64,000 bases of DNA from Streptomyces zaomyceticus (GTDB lineage Bacteria > Actinomycetota > Actinomycetes > Streptomycetales > Streptomycetaceae): positions 62,001-126,000 of the forward strand of contig NZ_BNBZ01000001.1 of the NCBI RefSeq assembly GCF_014656215.1. Direction: 5' to 3'. The position numbers and the translations under genes are program-made. Under the pieces are notes generated by a model that worked only from the letters and a program-made list of their open reading frames with translations, was not told the origin of the DNA and made no database searches. Positions 35,840 to 45,100 of the stretch are shown piece after piece. The number at the start of each line of letters is the position of its first letter. Positions within the stretch are counted from its first letter, which is position 1.

Positions 35840-36648
35840 GAGAGGTCCCCGGCGGAGTAGCGGCAGCTGGTGCCGTCCGGCCCGGTGCCGATCTCCTTCG
35901 GCTCCTTACCGGTGTTGTTGCCGGTGAAGCGGGTGCACGGCTTGATCTTCTTCTTGGTGTCGCCGTGGATGCGGACGTTCCGCAGGCTGGCCGTGTCGCC
36001 GTAGTTGGCGTTGACGCCGACGATCGACTTGCCGGGCGTGGTGATGTCGACGTCGTTGATCAGGATCGTGCGGGTGTACTGCTTCTTGCAGTTGCCGCAG
36101 GAGCGGACCAGCTTGCCGAAGTCGGAGACCTGGAACTTCGACACGACCAGCTTGCCCGCGCCGTTGAACTGGAAGACCTTGTCGGACGCGCTCTTCGCAC
36201 CGCCGCCGTGGACCGTGTACACGGCGGAGGCCGAGGTGCCCTTGAAGGTGGCGGCGTCCTCGCCGACGTTCTCCCACCAGACGTTCTGCAGGGTGCAGCT
36301 GCCGAGGCAGTGGACCCCGTCGGCGGCCGGGGAGCCGATGATCACGTTCTTGAGGACCGCGCCGTCCTTGAGGACGAAGAGGGGCTTCTGGCTCTCGTCC
36401 TGACCGTCCGAGCCGAGCTCACCTGTGCCGTAGAAGCGCTGGAGCTTGCCGTCGTAGGTGCCGGAGACCTCGATCGACGAAGGGACCGGCTTGCCGCCTT
36501 TCGCCTGGGGCCAGGCGGCCACCGCGCTCGCCGCGCCCGCGGGGGCGAGCAGGGTGGTGGTGACGACGGCCGCCCCGGTGATGCCGAGGGCGCTCAGGCC
36601 GCCGATGATCGCGCGCCGGCGGCCCGTCTTCCGCTTGTGTGACGTCAT
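35830..36648 (-). CDS. Secreted pectate lyase, PL3 family
   Basis: The 272-residue protein has a twin-arginine-like signal (GRRRAIIGG, then a hydrophobic segment to about residue 40). A right-handed beta-helix typical of polysaccharide lyase 3 follows: FVLKDGAVLKNVIIG, DGVHCLGSCTLQNVWWENVGEDA, and CGNCKKQYTRTILINDV with conserved Cys pairs. It cleaves de-esterified pectin outside the cell with Ca2+. The ATG at 36648 follows AGAGAAG. It starts 14 bp after the EI24 gene and overlaps the convergent LysR gene by 10 bp at the stop. Confidence 0.9.
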   Translation of the reverse strand: MTSHKRKTGRRRAIIGGLSALGITGAAVVTTTLLAPAGAASAVAAWPQAKGGKPVPSSIEVSGTYDGKLQRFYGTGELGSDGQDESQKPLFVLKDGAVLKNVIIGSPAADGVHCLGSCTLQNVWWENVGEDAATFKGTSASAVYTVHGGGAKSASDKVFQFNGAGKLVVSKFQVSDFGKLVRSCGNCKKQYTRTILINDVDITTPGKSIVGVNANYGDTASLRNVRIHGDTKKKIKPCTRFTGNNTGKEPKEIGTGPDGTSCRYSAGDLSYD

Positions 36649-36662
36649 GGGTGCTTCTCTCT

Positions 36663-37502
36663 TCAGTGGGGGAGGTGGTGCACCTCCTGGTCGCCACCGG
36701 AGGAGAGAAGGTTGCCGCCGTCCCGGTCGTTTTCCCGGGAGTCCCCGTCCCGGTCGTCACCGGCCGTCTCGCCCCGCAGATCGCGGGCCATCAGGGTGGC
36801 GCCCGCGACGGCTCCCGGCATCAGGAAGACCGCGACGAACGGCACCAGGAACGCGAGGGTAAGCGGAACGCCGAAGCCGAGGACGGCCATCCTGCGCCCG
36901 CGGAGCAACGTCAGGCGCTCCTTGAGCTCGACACCCCGGCGCTGGAACGCCACGGCCGTCAGTTCCTCGGCGAGGAAGAACCCGGAGACGCAGAAACCGA
37001 TCACCGGAACGACGGTCTGCCCGATCACCGGGATGAACCCGCAGGCGAAGAGGAGGATGCCGTAGAACGCGACCCGCAGCAGGACCCGCAGACTGTCCCG
37101 GGCCGAGATCCACAGCTCGCGCCAGAGCGGGAGCCCGGACTCGGGCACCTCGCCGCCCAGGCTGCGGTCGACCTCCTCGGAGAGCGACTCGTAGAAGGGC
37201 TGGCCGACGAGCAGGGTCACGGCGGTGAACGTGATCACCGCGAGGAAGAGCCCGAAGGCGAAGACCAGGGCCGTCAGAGTGCCGCGGAAGATCCCGAGCC
37301 AGGGAGAGGTCCAGTCGTCGGCGAACGGGGTCACCCAGGAGACCAGGTCGTCGGCGCCGTAACCGAGACCGACGAGAGCACCCGTGTAGAGCACCAGGGT
37401 CACGAGCCCGGGCAACAGCCCGAAACCGAACCACCGTCCGTGCAGGCCGACCCACTTCTGGCCCTGTACCAGGTACTTGAAACCCACCCCGAGATCGCGC
37501 AT
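36663..37502 (-). CDS. EI24-domain (CysZ-like) membrane protein
   Basis: The 279-residue integral membrane protein has four to six hydrophobic segments and an EI24/DUF540 pattern: FKYLVQGQKWVGLHGRWFGFG at the start, LLVGQPFYESLSEEV and the long hydrophobic block FYGILLFACGFIPVIGQTVV. The C-terminus is highly charged (DDRDGDSRENDRDGG). The family includes CysZ sulfate-uptake proteins, but function here is unproven. The minus-strand TAAAGT (37514-37509) lies 6 nt before the ATG, indicating its own leaderless promoter although it follows the protein kinase gene by 27 bp. Confidence 0.82.
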   Translation of the reverse strand: MRDLGVGFKYLVQGQKWVGLHGRWFGFGLLPGLVTLVLYTGALVGLGYGADDLVSWVTPFADDWTSPWLGIFRGTLTALVFAFGLFLAVITFTAVTLLVGQPFYESLSEEVDRSLGGEVPESGLPLWRELWISARDSLRVLLRVAFYGILLFACGFIPVIGQTVVPVIGFCVSGFFLAEELTAVAFQRRGVELKERLTLLRGRRMAVLGFGVPLTLAFLVPFVAVFLMPGAVAGATLMARDLRGETAGDDRDGDSRENDRDGGNLLSSGGDQEVHHLPH

Positions 37503-37529
37503 GGGGCCACTTTATCGGTGGCCCCCGGG

Positions 37530-39341
37530 TCACCTCGCGGGTGTCCCGCCCGAGGTGCGGAAGGAGTCCAGCGCCCGGTCGAGATGGGCGCGGGCCTCGG
37601 CAGCCCGCGCCACCGGGGCCGACGCCCACACGTCGTACAGGGTCCCGGCCTGCTCCCAGCAGAGGTCGACGGTGTGCCGGGGGCCCTCGGCGGCGGTGAA
37701 GCCGTTCCAGGTGAACTCCCAGCGCGCGGCGGGCAGTCCCTTGTGCCGGGTCTCCCCCACCGCGCCGTCGCGGTACCCCGGGTTGGTGCGCGGCCCGCTC
37801 GCGTCGGCGGTACGCATCGCCCCGATCGCCCCGCCGGAGGGGACCGCCCGGATCCTGATCCCGATCCAGACGGCTCCGTCCCCCGTCGTGTAGAAGATCC
37901 GCTCGCCGTCGGTCGACCGGGTCGCCCCGGCCGGCACGGCCAGGGCGAAGCCACGCTCGTCGGCGACGGCCGTGTAGCCGGCGGGCAGGGGCCCGAGGGC
38001 GGGCACGGTCGTACGGGTGGGATCGACGGGCCCCGCCTGCGCCGCGCGCTCGTCGCGGACGGCGAGCAGCACGGCGACGGTCACGGCGGCGACACAGCCG
38101 GCGACGACGGCCGCGACGAGGGGCAGCGCGAGGGCACCCCGACGGGCCCCGCGGGCGGGCGGCCCCGGGGCGCCGGAAGCACCGGCCGGGCCCGGGACCG
38201 CCGGGGTGTCGAGGCGGGGGGTGTCGAGGCGGGGGGTGTCGAGACCGGGGACGTCGAGGCGGGGGACGTCGAGGCGGGGGGTGTCGAGGCGCGGGGTGTC
38301 GAGGCGCGGGGTGTCGAGGCGCGGGGTGTCGAGCTCGGAGGCGTCGGTCCGGTGGGCCTCGATCGCGGAGGCGTCGCTCCGCGGGGTGTCGCTCCAGGAG
38401 GTGTCCGCCGGTGCGGCGCCGAGCCGGGGCGTGTCGTGCACCGGCGTCCCGGACGGCCCGCCCGCCACGGCCACCGGCACCGGCACCGGACCGGGGCCCA
38501 CGGCCTTCCCCTCGGTCTCCCCGGCCAGGCACGCGGTGAGCAGCCGGCGGGCCCCCTCGGCGTCCAGCCGTCGCCCGGGGTCGCGGTCGAGCAGCCCGCG
38601 CACCACGGGCAGGAGGGGCCCGAGCCGCTCGGGCGGCCGGATCTCCCCGTACACGACCGCGTGGAGCACGGCGCCGATCGAGTCCCGGCGGAACGGTGAG
38701 ACGCCCGTCGCCGCCGCGCACAGCAGGGCGCCGAGCGACCACAGGTCGGCGGCGGGTCCCGCGTGCTCGCCCCGCATGCGCTCCGGAGCGGTGTACTCGG
38801 GGGTGCCGACGAAGACTCCGGTGCCGCTGAGCGTGGTGGCGCCGGGGAGGCTGGCGATGCCGAAGTCGGTGAGGACCGCCCGGCCGGTGGCCTTCTCCAG
38901 GAGGACGTTGGCCGGTTTCACGTCGCGGTGCAGGACGCCGTGGGCGTGGGCGGCGGACAGCGCGTCGAGGAGGGCGAGGCCGAGGCGGGCGGTCTCCCGG
39001 GGGGACAGGGCGCCGTCGGGGGCGGCGAGACGGTCGGCGAGCGAACCGCCGTCGACCAGCTCCATCACCAGGGCGGGGCGGCCGTCGTGCTCGACGACGT
39101 CGTGGACGACGATCACATGGGGGTGCCGGACGCGGGCGACGACACGGGCCTCGCGGAGCGCGCCCGCGGGGTCGGCGTCCGTGTCGAGGATGAGGGTCTT
39201 GACCGCGACCGGGCGTCCGAGGAGTTCGTCGGTGGCCCGCCGGACGACTCCGGTCCCGCCCTTGCCGAGCCGCTCCCCCAGGCGGTAGCGACCGCCGATC
39301 AGCCCGTGGTCGGCACGCTCCGACCCGTCGTACGACGCCAC
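37530..39341 (-). CDS. Transmembrane serine/threonine protein kinase with pentapeptide-repeat linker
   Basis: The 603-residue protein has an N-terminal Hanks-type kinase domain: GKGGTGVV loop, catalytic Lys48 in VAVKTL, HRDVKPANVLL, DFG in LTDFGIASL and a GTPEYTAPE activation segment. A long linker contains nine LDTPR-like pentapeptides. One transmembrane helix (about residue 405) follows, then an extracellular domain of about 170 residues with no recognised sensor fold. PASTA repeats are absent. The Thr residues in LDTPR resemble proline-directed phosphorylation sites, so the linker may be an autophosphorylation zone; this is inference. The start is GTG at 39341 after GGGGGAG. Confidence 0.9.
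   Translation of the reverse strand: MASYDGSERADHGLIGGRYRLGERLGKGGTGVVRRATDELLGRPVAVKTLILDTDADPAGALREARVVARVRHPHVIVVHDVVEHDGRPALVMELVDGGSLADRLAAPDGALSPRETARLGLALLDALSAAHAHGVLHRDVKPANVLLEKATGRAVLTDFGIASLPGATTLSGTGVFVGTPEYTAPERMRGEHAGPAADLWSLGALLCAAATGVSPFRRDSIGAVLHAVVYGEIRPPERLGPLLPVVRGLLDRDPGRRLDAEGARRLLTACLAGETEGKAVGPGPVPVPVAVAGGPSGTPVHDTPRLGAAPADTSWSDTPRSDASAIEAHRTDASELDTPRLDTPRLDTPRLDTPRLDVPRLDVPGLDTPRLDTPRLDTPAVPGPAGASGAPGPPARGARRGALALPLVAAVVAGCVAAVTVAVLLAVRDERAAQAGPVDPTRTTVPALGPLPAGYTAVADERGFALAVPAGATRSTDGERIFYTTGDGAVWIGIRIRAVPSGGAIGAMRTADASGPRTNPGYRDGAVGETRHKGLPAARWEFTWNGFTAAEGPRHTVDLCWEQAGTLYDVWASAPVARAAEARAHLDRALDSFRTSGGTPAR
38206..38340. repeat. 15-bp tandem repeat, nine copies, inside the kinase gene
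   Basis: Nine 15-bp units of the type GTGTCGAGGCGGGGG cover exactly 135 bp and encode, on the minus strand, the LDTPR/LDVPR pentapeptides. Some neighbouring units are identical at DNA level, pointing to recent copy-number change. Confidence 0.95.
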
Positions 39342-39397
39342 TCGACTCCCCCTGTCCGCCGGACAGGGCCATGATGCCGCAGTGGCCCGGAAAGCCG

Positions 39398-39434
39398 CGA
39401 GGACCGCAGCCCCGGAGCGGGGATGCGGTCCTCG
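39398..39434. terminator. Two-tier hairpin terminator after ohr
   Basis: CGAGGACCGCA (39398-39408) pairs with TGCGGTCCTCG (39424-39434); inside it CCCCG and CGGGG make a further 5-bp stem around GAG. It lies 27 bp beyond the stop of the minus-strand ohr gene. Confidence 0.8.
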
Positions 39435-39461
39435 GGCGGAGCGGGTCGGCCGGGGCCCGAC

Positions 39462-39884
39462 TCAGACGGCGAGCTCGACCGTGATGTTGCCGCGGGTCGC
39501 CTTGGAGTACGGGCAGACCTGGTGCGCCTTCTCGATCAGGCTCTTGGCGGTCTCGGCGTCCACGTTGGGGATGGTCGCCGAGATCTTGACGATGATGCCG
39601 AAGCCGTCGTCGTTCTTGCCGATGCCGACCTCGGCGGTGACGGTCGAGCCGGAGATGTCGGCGTTCTCGTTACGGGCGACGACGCCGAGCGCGCCCTGGA
39701 AGCAGGCGCTGTAGCCCGCCGCGAAGAGCTGCTCGGGGTTGGTGCCCGCGCCGGAGCCGCCCATGGCCTTGGGCGGGTTGACGACGACGTCGAGCTGACC
39801 GTCGTCGGTGGCGACACGGCCGTCACGCCCGTTCTCGGCGGTGGCGACGGCGGTGTAGAGGACGTCGGTGTGCTGGATCGACAT
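39462..39884 (-). CDS. ohr: Organic hydroperoxide resistance protein (Ohr/OsmC family)
   Basis: The 140-residue thiol peroxidase reduces organic hydroperoxides. The two redox cysteines are Cys61 in GYSACFQGAL and Cys124 in HQVCPYSKATRGN, with the C-terminal NITVELAV typical of Ohr rather than OsmC. The ATG at 39884 has a GGAAG site 8 nt upstream. Its usual partner is the MarR repressor OhrR. The MarR gene at 41073 lacks the OhrR-type N-terminal Cys and sits with another enzyme, so it is not clearly the regulator. Own promoter lies in the 64-bp gap to the oxidoreductase gene. Confidence 0.92.
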   Translation of the reverse strand: MSIQHTDVLYTAVATAENGRDGRVATDDGQLDVVVNPPKAMGGSGAGTNPEQLFAAGYSACFQGALGVVARNENADISGSTVTAEVGIGKNDDGFGIIVKISATIPNVDAETAKSLIEKAHQVCPYSKATRGNITVELAV

Positions 39885-39948
39885 GCGAGGTACTTCCTTC
39901 ATGGGTTCGCCGCGACTCGCGCCCACGATCGCGACGGCTGAGGGAAGA

Positions 39949-40968
39949 CTAACGGGTCACCGAGACGATCATCTTTCCGGTGTTGTCGCCGCGGAGCAGT
40001 CCGAGGAAGGCGTCGACGCCGTTCTCGATGCCCTCGACGAAGGTCTCGCGGTGCTTGAGCTCGCCGGACGCGAGCCAGCCGCCGACCTCCTCGACGAACT
40101 GCTGCTGCAGGCCGTAGTGGTCGCCGACGAGGACGCCCTGGAGACGCAGCCGCTTGCCGATGATCATCGCCATGTTGCGCGGGCCGGGGACCGGCTCGGT
40201 GTCGTTGTACTGGGCGATCATGCCGCAGATGGTGGCGCGGCCGTGCACGTTGAGCGAGGAGATCGCGGCTTCGAGGTGGTCCCCGCCGACGTTGTCGAAG
40301 TAGACGTCGATGCCGTCCGGGGCGGCCTCGCGGAGCTGGTCCTTGACCGGGCCGTTCTTGTAGTTGAAGGCGGCGTCGAAGCCGAGCTCCTCGACGAGGA
40401 ACTTGACCTTCTCGTCGGAGCCGGCCGAGCCGATGACGCGGGAGGCGCCCTTGAGGCGGGCCATCTGGCCGACCTGGCTGCCGACGGCGCCGGCGGCGCC
40501 GGAGACGAAGACCGCGTCGCCCTCCTTGAAGGAGGCGACGTCGAAGAGACCCGCGTAGGCGGTGAGGCCGGTCATGCCGAGCACGCCGAGGTAGGCGGAG
40601 AGGGGGGCGAGCGCCGGGTCGACCTTGGTGGCGTGCTGGGCCGGGACGTCGGCGTACTCGCGCCAGCCCAGGCCGTGCAGGACGTGGTCGCCGACGGCGA
40701 AGCCCTCGGCGTTGGAGGCGACGACCTCGCCGACCGCGCCGCCGTCCATGGGGTGGCCGAGCTTGAACGGCGGGATGTAGGACTTCACGTCGTTCATGCG
40801 GCCGCGCATGTACGGGTCCACGGAGAAGTGCAGGTTGCGGACGAGGATGCGGCCCTCGGCCGGCTCGGTGACCGGAGTCTCGACGAGGGCGAAGTCCGCG
40901 GGGGTGGGCCAGCCGTGCGGACGGGCGACAAGGTGCCACTCACGGCTGGACGCGGGAAGAACGGACAT
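39949..40968 (-). CDS. NADP-dependent medium-chain oxidoreductase (CurA/quinone-type)
   Basis: The 339-residue protein is a zinc-independent MDR reductase: RGRMNDVKSYIPPFKLG, GLGWREYADVP, the nucleotide loop VFVSGAAGAVGSQVGQMARL and FDNVGGDHLEAAI. Such enzymes reduce double bonds of enones or prostaglandin-like substrates. The ATG at 40968 follows GGAGG. It is divergent from a MarR repressor, with a consensus TTGACA promoter between the genes, a common arrangement for electrophile-inducible detoxification. Confidence 0.93.
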   Translation of the reverse strand: MSVLPASSREWHLVARPHGWPTPADFALVETPVTEPAEGRILVRNLHFSVDPYMRGRMNDVKSYIPPFKLGHPMDGGAVGEVVASNAEGFAVGDHVLHGLGWREYADVPAQHATKVDPALAPLSAYLGVLGMTGLTAYAGLFDVASFKEGDAVFVSGAAGAVGSQVGQMARLKGASRVIGSAGSDEKVKFLVEELGFDAAFNYKNGPVKDQLREAAPDGIDVYFDNVGGDHLEAAISSLNVHGRATICGMIAQYNDTEPVPGPRNMAMIIGKRLRLQGVLVGDHYGLQQQFVEEVGGWLASGELKHRETFVEGIENGVDAFLGLLRGDNTGKMIVSVTR

Positions 40969-41072
40969 GAGCACGGCCTCCAGGAAACTTTGGATCGCAA
41001 AAGGTTCAGCTACTGAAACAACCATGCGCCTGGATATTTCATGTTGTCAAGTATCTGGGTAGGATGGAGGGC
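40969..41072. promoter_or_regulatory. Divergent oxidoreductase/MarR promoter and operator
   Basis: On the minus strand TTGACA (41050-41045) and CATGGT (41026-41021) are 18 bp apart and form the oxidoreductase promoter. On the plus strand TAGGAT (41060-41065) is 7 nt before the MarR ATG. ACAACCATG (41018-41026) and CATGTTGT (41040-41047) form a near-perfect inverted repeat across this promoter, the likely MarR operator. Confidence 0.65.
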
Positions 41073-41498
41073 ATGGCCACCTCACGCACGGACCCCCTGA
41101 CCCTCGAAGTCGTCGAGCTGATCGGCACGGTCGTGGCGCGCTACTACGAGGAGTACGAGCAGGCGGCCGCGCAGCACGCGCTGACCGGCGCCCAGGCCCG
41201 CGTCCTCGGCCTGCTCTCGCTGGAGCCGCTGCCGATGCGGCACATCGCCCAGAAGCTGAAGTGCGAGCCGTCCAACATCACCGGCATCGTCGACCGCCTG
41301 GAGGCCCGCGGCCTGGTGGAACGCCGCCCGGACCCGGCGGACCGCCGCGTGAAACTGGCGGCCCCGACGGAAGCGGGCCGCACGACGGCCCGCCACCTCC
41401 GCGACTCCCTGGACTTCGCCCGCGAACCCCTCGGAGAACTGACGGAGGCGGAGCGGACGCTGCTGCGGGATCTGTTGCGGCGGATGCTGGGGGTGTAG
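41073..41498 (+). CDS. MarR-family transcriptional repressor
   Basis: The 141-residue protein shows a MarR winged HTH: LTGAQARVLGLLSLEPLPM, HIAQKLKCEPSNITGIVDRLE, then the wing LVERRPDPADRRVKLAAPTEAG and a C-terminal dimer helix. A Cys in LKCEPSN lies in the recognition region, not at the OhrR position. It is divergent from an NADP-dependent oxidoreductase and probably represses it. The ATG at 41073 is 7 nt after TAGGAT; an ATG at 41064 overlaps the box, so 41073 is preferred. Confidence 0.9.
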   Translation: MATSRTDPLTLEVVELIGTVVARYYEEYEQAAAQHALTGAQARVLGLLSLEPLPMRHIAQKLKCEPSNITGIVDRLEARGLVERRPDPADRRVKLAAPTEAGRTTARHLRDSLDFAREPLGELTEAERTLLRDLLRRMLGV

Positions 41499-41522
41499 GC
41501 GGGCGGGGGCGGGGCCAGGCCC

Positions 41523-42050
41523 TCACCCGGCGGCGACGGCCATGGCCGCGCAGGCCACCGCACCGAGTGCGCAGGCGTCCGCGATCCAGGCCGTGGTGTA
41601 GCGCCTGACCACGGAAGGGGCTCCACCCTGTCGCGACGGCCGCCGCATGCGCGCACGAATCCGGTCGGCCGCCCGATCCGCGGTACCCACGAAGGAATCG
41701 ACCAGGGAACCGCCGAAGGCGATGGACCCGATCTCTCCGCCGTCCACGGTGACGAGCGTCAGGCCGCCGTCCGACTCGACGCTCCTGAGCGCGCGCAGGG
41801 GGACGACATGCGTCACCAGTGGGTTGACGATCAGGACGTCCGGGTCGACGAGATATATGCGTGAACCCATGAAACGCCTGACGACAGCGACAGCGACAAG
41901 ACAGACCGTCATCACCCCGAAGGCGTCCCTGTCGGACCGGCCGTTCATCCCGGCACCGATCTTGACCGTCAACGCCACCAGCACCAACGTGAAGAACCAC
42001 GAAATGAGCGGAAACGAACGCCGCTGCAACTTCTCCGCACGCGCTTTCAA
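41523..42050 (-). CDS. Small membrane protein with PH-like domain; candidate RHS immunity protein
   Basis: From the TTG at 42050 the protein has 175 residues. Two hydrophobic helices come first (about residues 14-33 and 44-58). A beta-rich PH-like part follows: SRIYLVDPDVLIVNPLVTHV, VPLRALRSVESDGGLTLVTVDGG. A C-terminal hydrophobic helix (DACALGAVACAAMAVAAG) ends it. It begins 87 bp after the stop of the RHS gene on the same strand, exactly where polymorphic-toxin immunity genes lie; that role is inference. The TTG is supported by GGAGAG 6 nt upstream. Other in-frame starts (GTG 42083, ATG 42101, TTG 42143) exist and would place a perfect hairpin in or at the coding region. Confidence 0.6.
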   Translation of the reverse strand: MKARAEKLQRRSFPLISWFFTLVLVALTVKIGAGMNGRSDRDAFGVMTVCLVAVAVVRRFMGSRIYLVDPDVLIVNPLVTHVVPLRALRSVESDGGLTLVTVDGGEIGSIAFGGSLVDSFVGTADRAADRIRARMRRPSRQGGAPSVVRRYTTAWIADACALGAVACAAMAVAAG

Positions 42051-42089
42051 AGGTCGCTCTCCGCATTCACTCGCGCCCGGCACGGCCAA

Positions 42090-42117
42090 CCGGCGGCGCA
42101 TCACGATGCGCCGCCGG
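42090..42117. terminator. Perfect hairpin after the RHS gene
   Basis: CCGGCGGCGCAT (42090-42101) pairs with ATGCGCCGCCGG (42106-42117) around CACG. It lies 20 bp past the RHS stop and 40 bp before the likely start of the small membrane protein. It could attenuate read-through so that the downstream gene is made at a lower level. Confidence 0.65.
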
Positions 42118-42136
42118 CCGAACCTGTCGGAACCGA

Positions 42137-45100
42137 CTAGCAAGCCCCGGCCGCTGCACCCAGGCTCAGGTTCCCCGCACTGCAGAATCCAACGTTGAAT
42201 CCCGCGTTCACGCTCATATTGCCGTAGGTCTCACCCCAGTTGACGGCCCCCCTCGGGTTGGGGACCGTCGTCCACGACTTCGGGCTTCCACCCACGCCAC
42301 GGACCCCGGGCACCTTGGTGCGGATGGCCGTCGGAACCCTGCTGATCGGCGAGGCTCCGTACGCCTTGCCCCAGGTGGCCGCTCCGCCCACAGAGCGGCC
42401 GAATGCCGCCGCGGCGCCTCCACCGACGGCGACCCAGGCCAGATCCTTGCCAAGGCCGGACCAGTCCGCCTCTCCGGTCATGCCGTAGTTCACTGCGAAC
42501 TTGGTGGCAGCGATGCCGGCACCCACCGCGATGCATGCTCCGGCCGAGAGAACCACGCACGCACCGAACCCGACGATCGTCAGACCGGTCTGAATCTCGT
42601 CCCAGTGGTCACTGGTCCATTGTTTGCCGTTGTCCCAGGCAGCGCCGAAATTACCCTTCTTGATGTTGCCCCAGATTCCATCCTTCTTCCGACGCTCCGC
42701 GTCGGCCTTGGCCTGGCGTTCCGCCGCGCGCTTCGCCGCCTGGGCCTTTGCCGCCGCGACCGCCTTCGCGTCGTAGTGGTAGACCTTGTAGTGCGACGGG
42801 TTCGCTCGGTACGACTTGTACCTGCGCTGGGATTCGGCGTCCTTGCGGGGGGTCTGGTGCCAGATCCACTGCCCGCTCTTGTAGGTGTAGCCCACCGACA
42901 TGCCGCGGTCGTTGCCCCAGCGGGTGTCGTTGTACGAGGCTCCGCCGGCCGGGCCGTCGGGGCGGAGGCCCGTCGGGTCCGACTTGGTCAGCGGGTTGTT
43001 GTGGCCGTAGGCGTAGGCGTTCATCTGGGCCGGGTCGCCGAAGTCGATGACCGGGTCGACCGAGAGGAAGCGGCCCGTGCCCGGGTCGTACTCGCGGGCT
43101 CCCAGATGCGTCAGGCCGGTCGGGTCGTTGGTGCCGCCGACGAAGCCGCGGGTGCCGAAGGTTCCCGACTGGGCCGTGCGCAGTGCGCCGAAGGGCAGCT
43201 GCTTGCGGTGGGTGACGGCCAGGGTGGCGGTGTCGATGGCGGTCATGGCCGTGCCCTGGTGGTCGCCGACCAGGTAGGAGACGGTCGCGCCGGTACGGAC
43301 CGCGACGGTCTCGCCGCCGTGGGTGTAGTAGCGGGTCGCGGTCTTGGTGCCGGTCGCCGCCCGCTTGAGTTCGTCACCGTTCGGCAGCGACAGCACGGTG
43401 CTGCCGTCCGCGTTCCGGGTGACGAGCCGGTCGCCGTCGGCGTCGTACAGGTAGCTGGTGGTCTTGGTCCCCTCGGTGAGGGTGGCCAGGTGTCCCTCGG
43501 CGTCCCAGGTCAGGTCCTGCACCTTGGTGCCGATGGTGCGGTTGGTGGTGTTGCCGGTGGCGTCGTACTGGAAGGTGCTGACCCGGCCGTTGTCCGGACC
43601 GCCGGTGACGGTGGCCTGCTGGACGGCGTGCGGCCGGTCGGCCTTGGCCGCCGGGTGGGTGAAGTCGGTCGTCGCCCCGGCGAGCTTGTCGCTCTGTCCG
43701 GTGCGGTTGCCGAGCTTGTCGTAGCCGTAGGTGAGCCAGTACGCGTCCGGGCCGCCGACGCCGGTCGGGGTCGGTGCCGTGGCGCAGTCGGTCTTCGCCG
43801 TCCACGCCTCGGTCAGCCGGCCGAGGGCGTCGTTGGTGAAGCACTGGCGGTCGGTGGACGCGGTGGCGTCCTGGCCGGTGGTGCTGGTGATCCCGGTGAC
43901 GTTGCCGGCCGCGTCGTAGGCGTAGAGCGAGCGGTCGACGCGCCTCGGGGCCAGCACCCGGTCGGTGGTCCGCTCGAGGAGCCGGCCGGTGTGCTCGTCG
44001 TACGCCTGCGTCCGGAAGACCTTCTTGTCGAGGTCGTGGCCGAACTCGGTGCCGACGGGGCGTCCGTAGACGTCGTACTGGACGTTGGCGACGAGTACGA
44101 CTCCCGCCCGCGTGGTGCGGAACGGCTGGTCGTCGCTGTTGTACTCGGTGACGACCCGCTCGGAGGGGATGTCCCCGACCGCCGGGTTGAGCGTCCACTG
44201 CAGTGCGCCGGTCTCCGCGCTGTAGCCGTACGACCAGGTGTAGGTGCCTTCGAGTCCGCTCACCGCGGTCGGCACGGTCAAGCTGGTGGACGTCGGCTGG
44301 TAGCGGTCGTCGAATCCGCCGTTCGCCATGGTGTACGCGACGGTGCCGTCGTAGCGGGTGCTGCTGGTGAGCTGCCCCTTGGCGAGGGTGTCGTAGGTCC
44401 ACTTGGAGAGGGTCGTGGCGCCGTTCTTGACCTCGGTCTTGCGGCCGAGCTTGTCGTAGAGGGTCGTCAGGGTGACGTTCCTGGCGTCCTTGCCGGTGAC
44501 GACCTGTCCGTTGGCGTCGTAGGTGAGGACGGTCTTCCCCTTGTCGGGGTCGTCGACCTCGGTCTTCTGGCCCCGGTTGTCGTACGTGTAGGTCCAGACG
44601 TTGCCCGCCGGGTCGGTGACCGTCGTGGGCTCGTCGAACTTGCCGTAGGTGTACGTCGTCGACTGGGGCTGGGTCTTCCCGGCGCCGGCGTACTGGATGA
44701 GCTCGGTGGTGCGTCCGGCGGCGTCGGTCACGGTGGTGGTGGCGGTGCCGCCCTTGGGCGGGGTCACGGTGACCCGGTCGCCGCCGTAGGCCGTGACGGT
44801 CCGCCACTTCTCGTCGCCGCGGAACAGCGACACGGCGTCGGTGACCCGGCCCAGGCCGTCGTAGAGGTTCTCGGTGGCGTTGTCGACCTGGTGGATCTCC
44901 TTCGCCGTGTAGAGCGTCGCGGACGGGGCGACGTCCGCGTAGTACGGCGCGAAGCTCTTCCAGACCCAGCCCCGCGAGTCGTAACGGGTCTCCGTCATGA
45001 TCGTGTGCTGGGTGCCGCCGGCCGGGGCCTGCGCCTGGCGCTCGCGCAGCAGACCGTCGTACAGGGCGTACGTGGTCCGGTAGGTGCCGTCCTGCTTGAG

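Noticed and set aside
41064..41498. MarR gene as OhrR controlling ohr
   Set aside because: The gene is divergent from the oxidoreductase, more than 1 kb from ohr, and lacks the conserved N-terminal OhrR cysteine.
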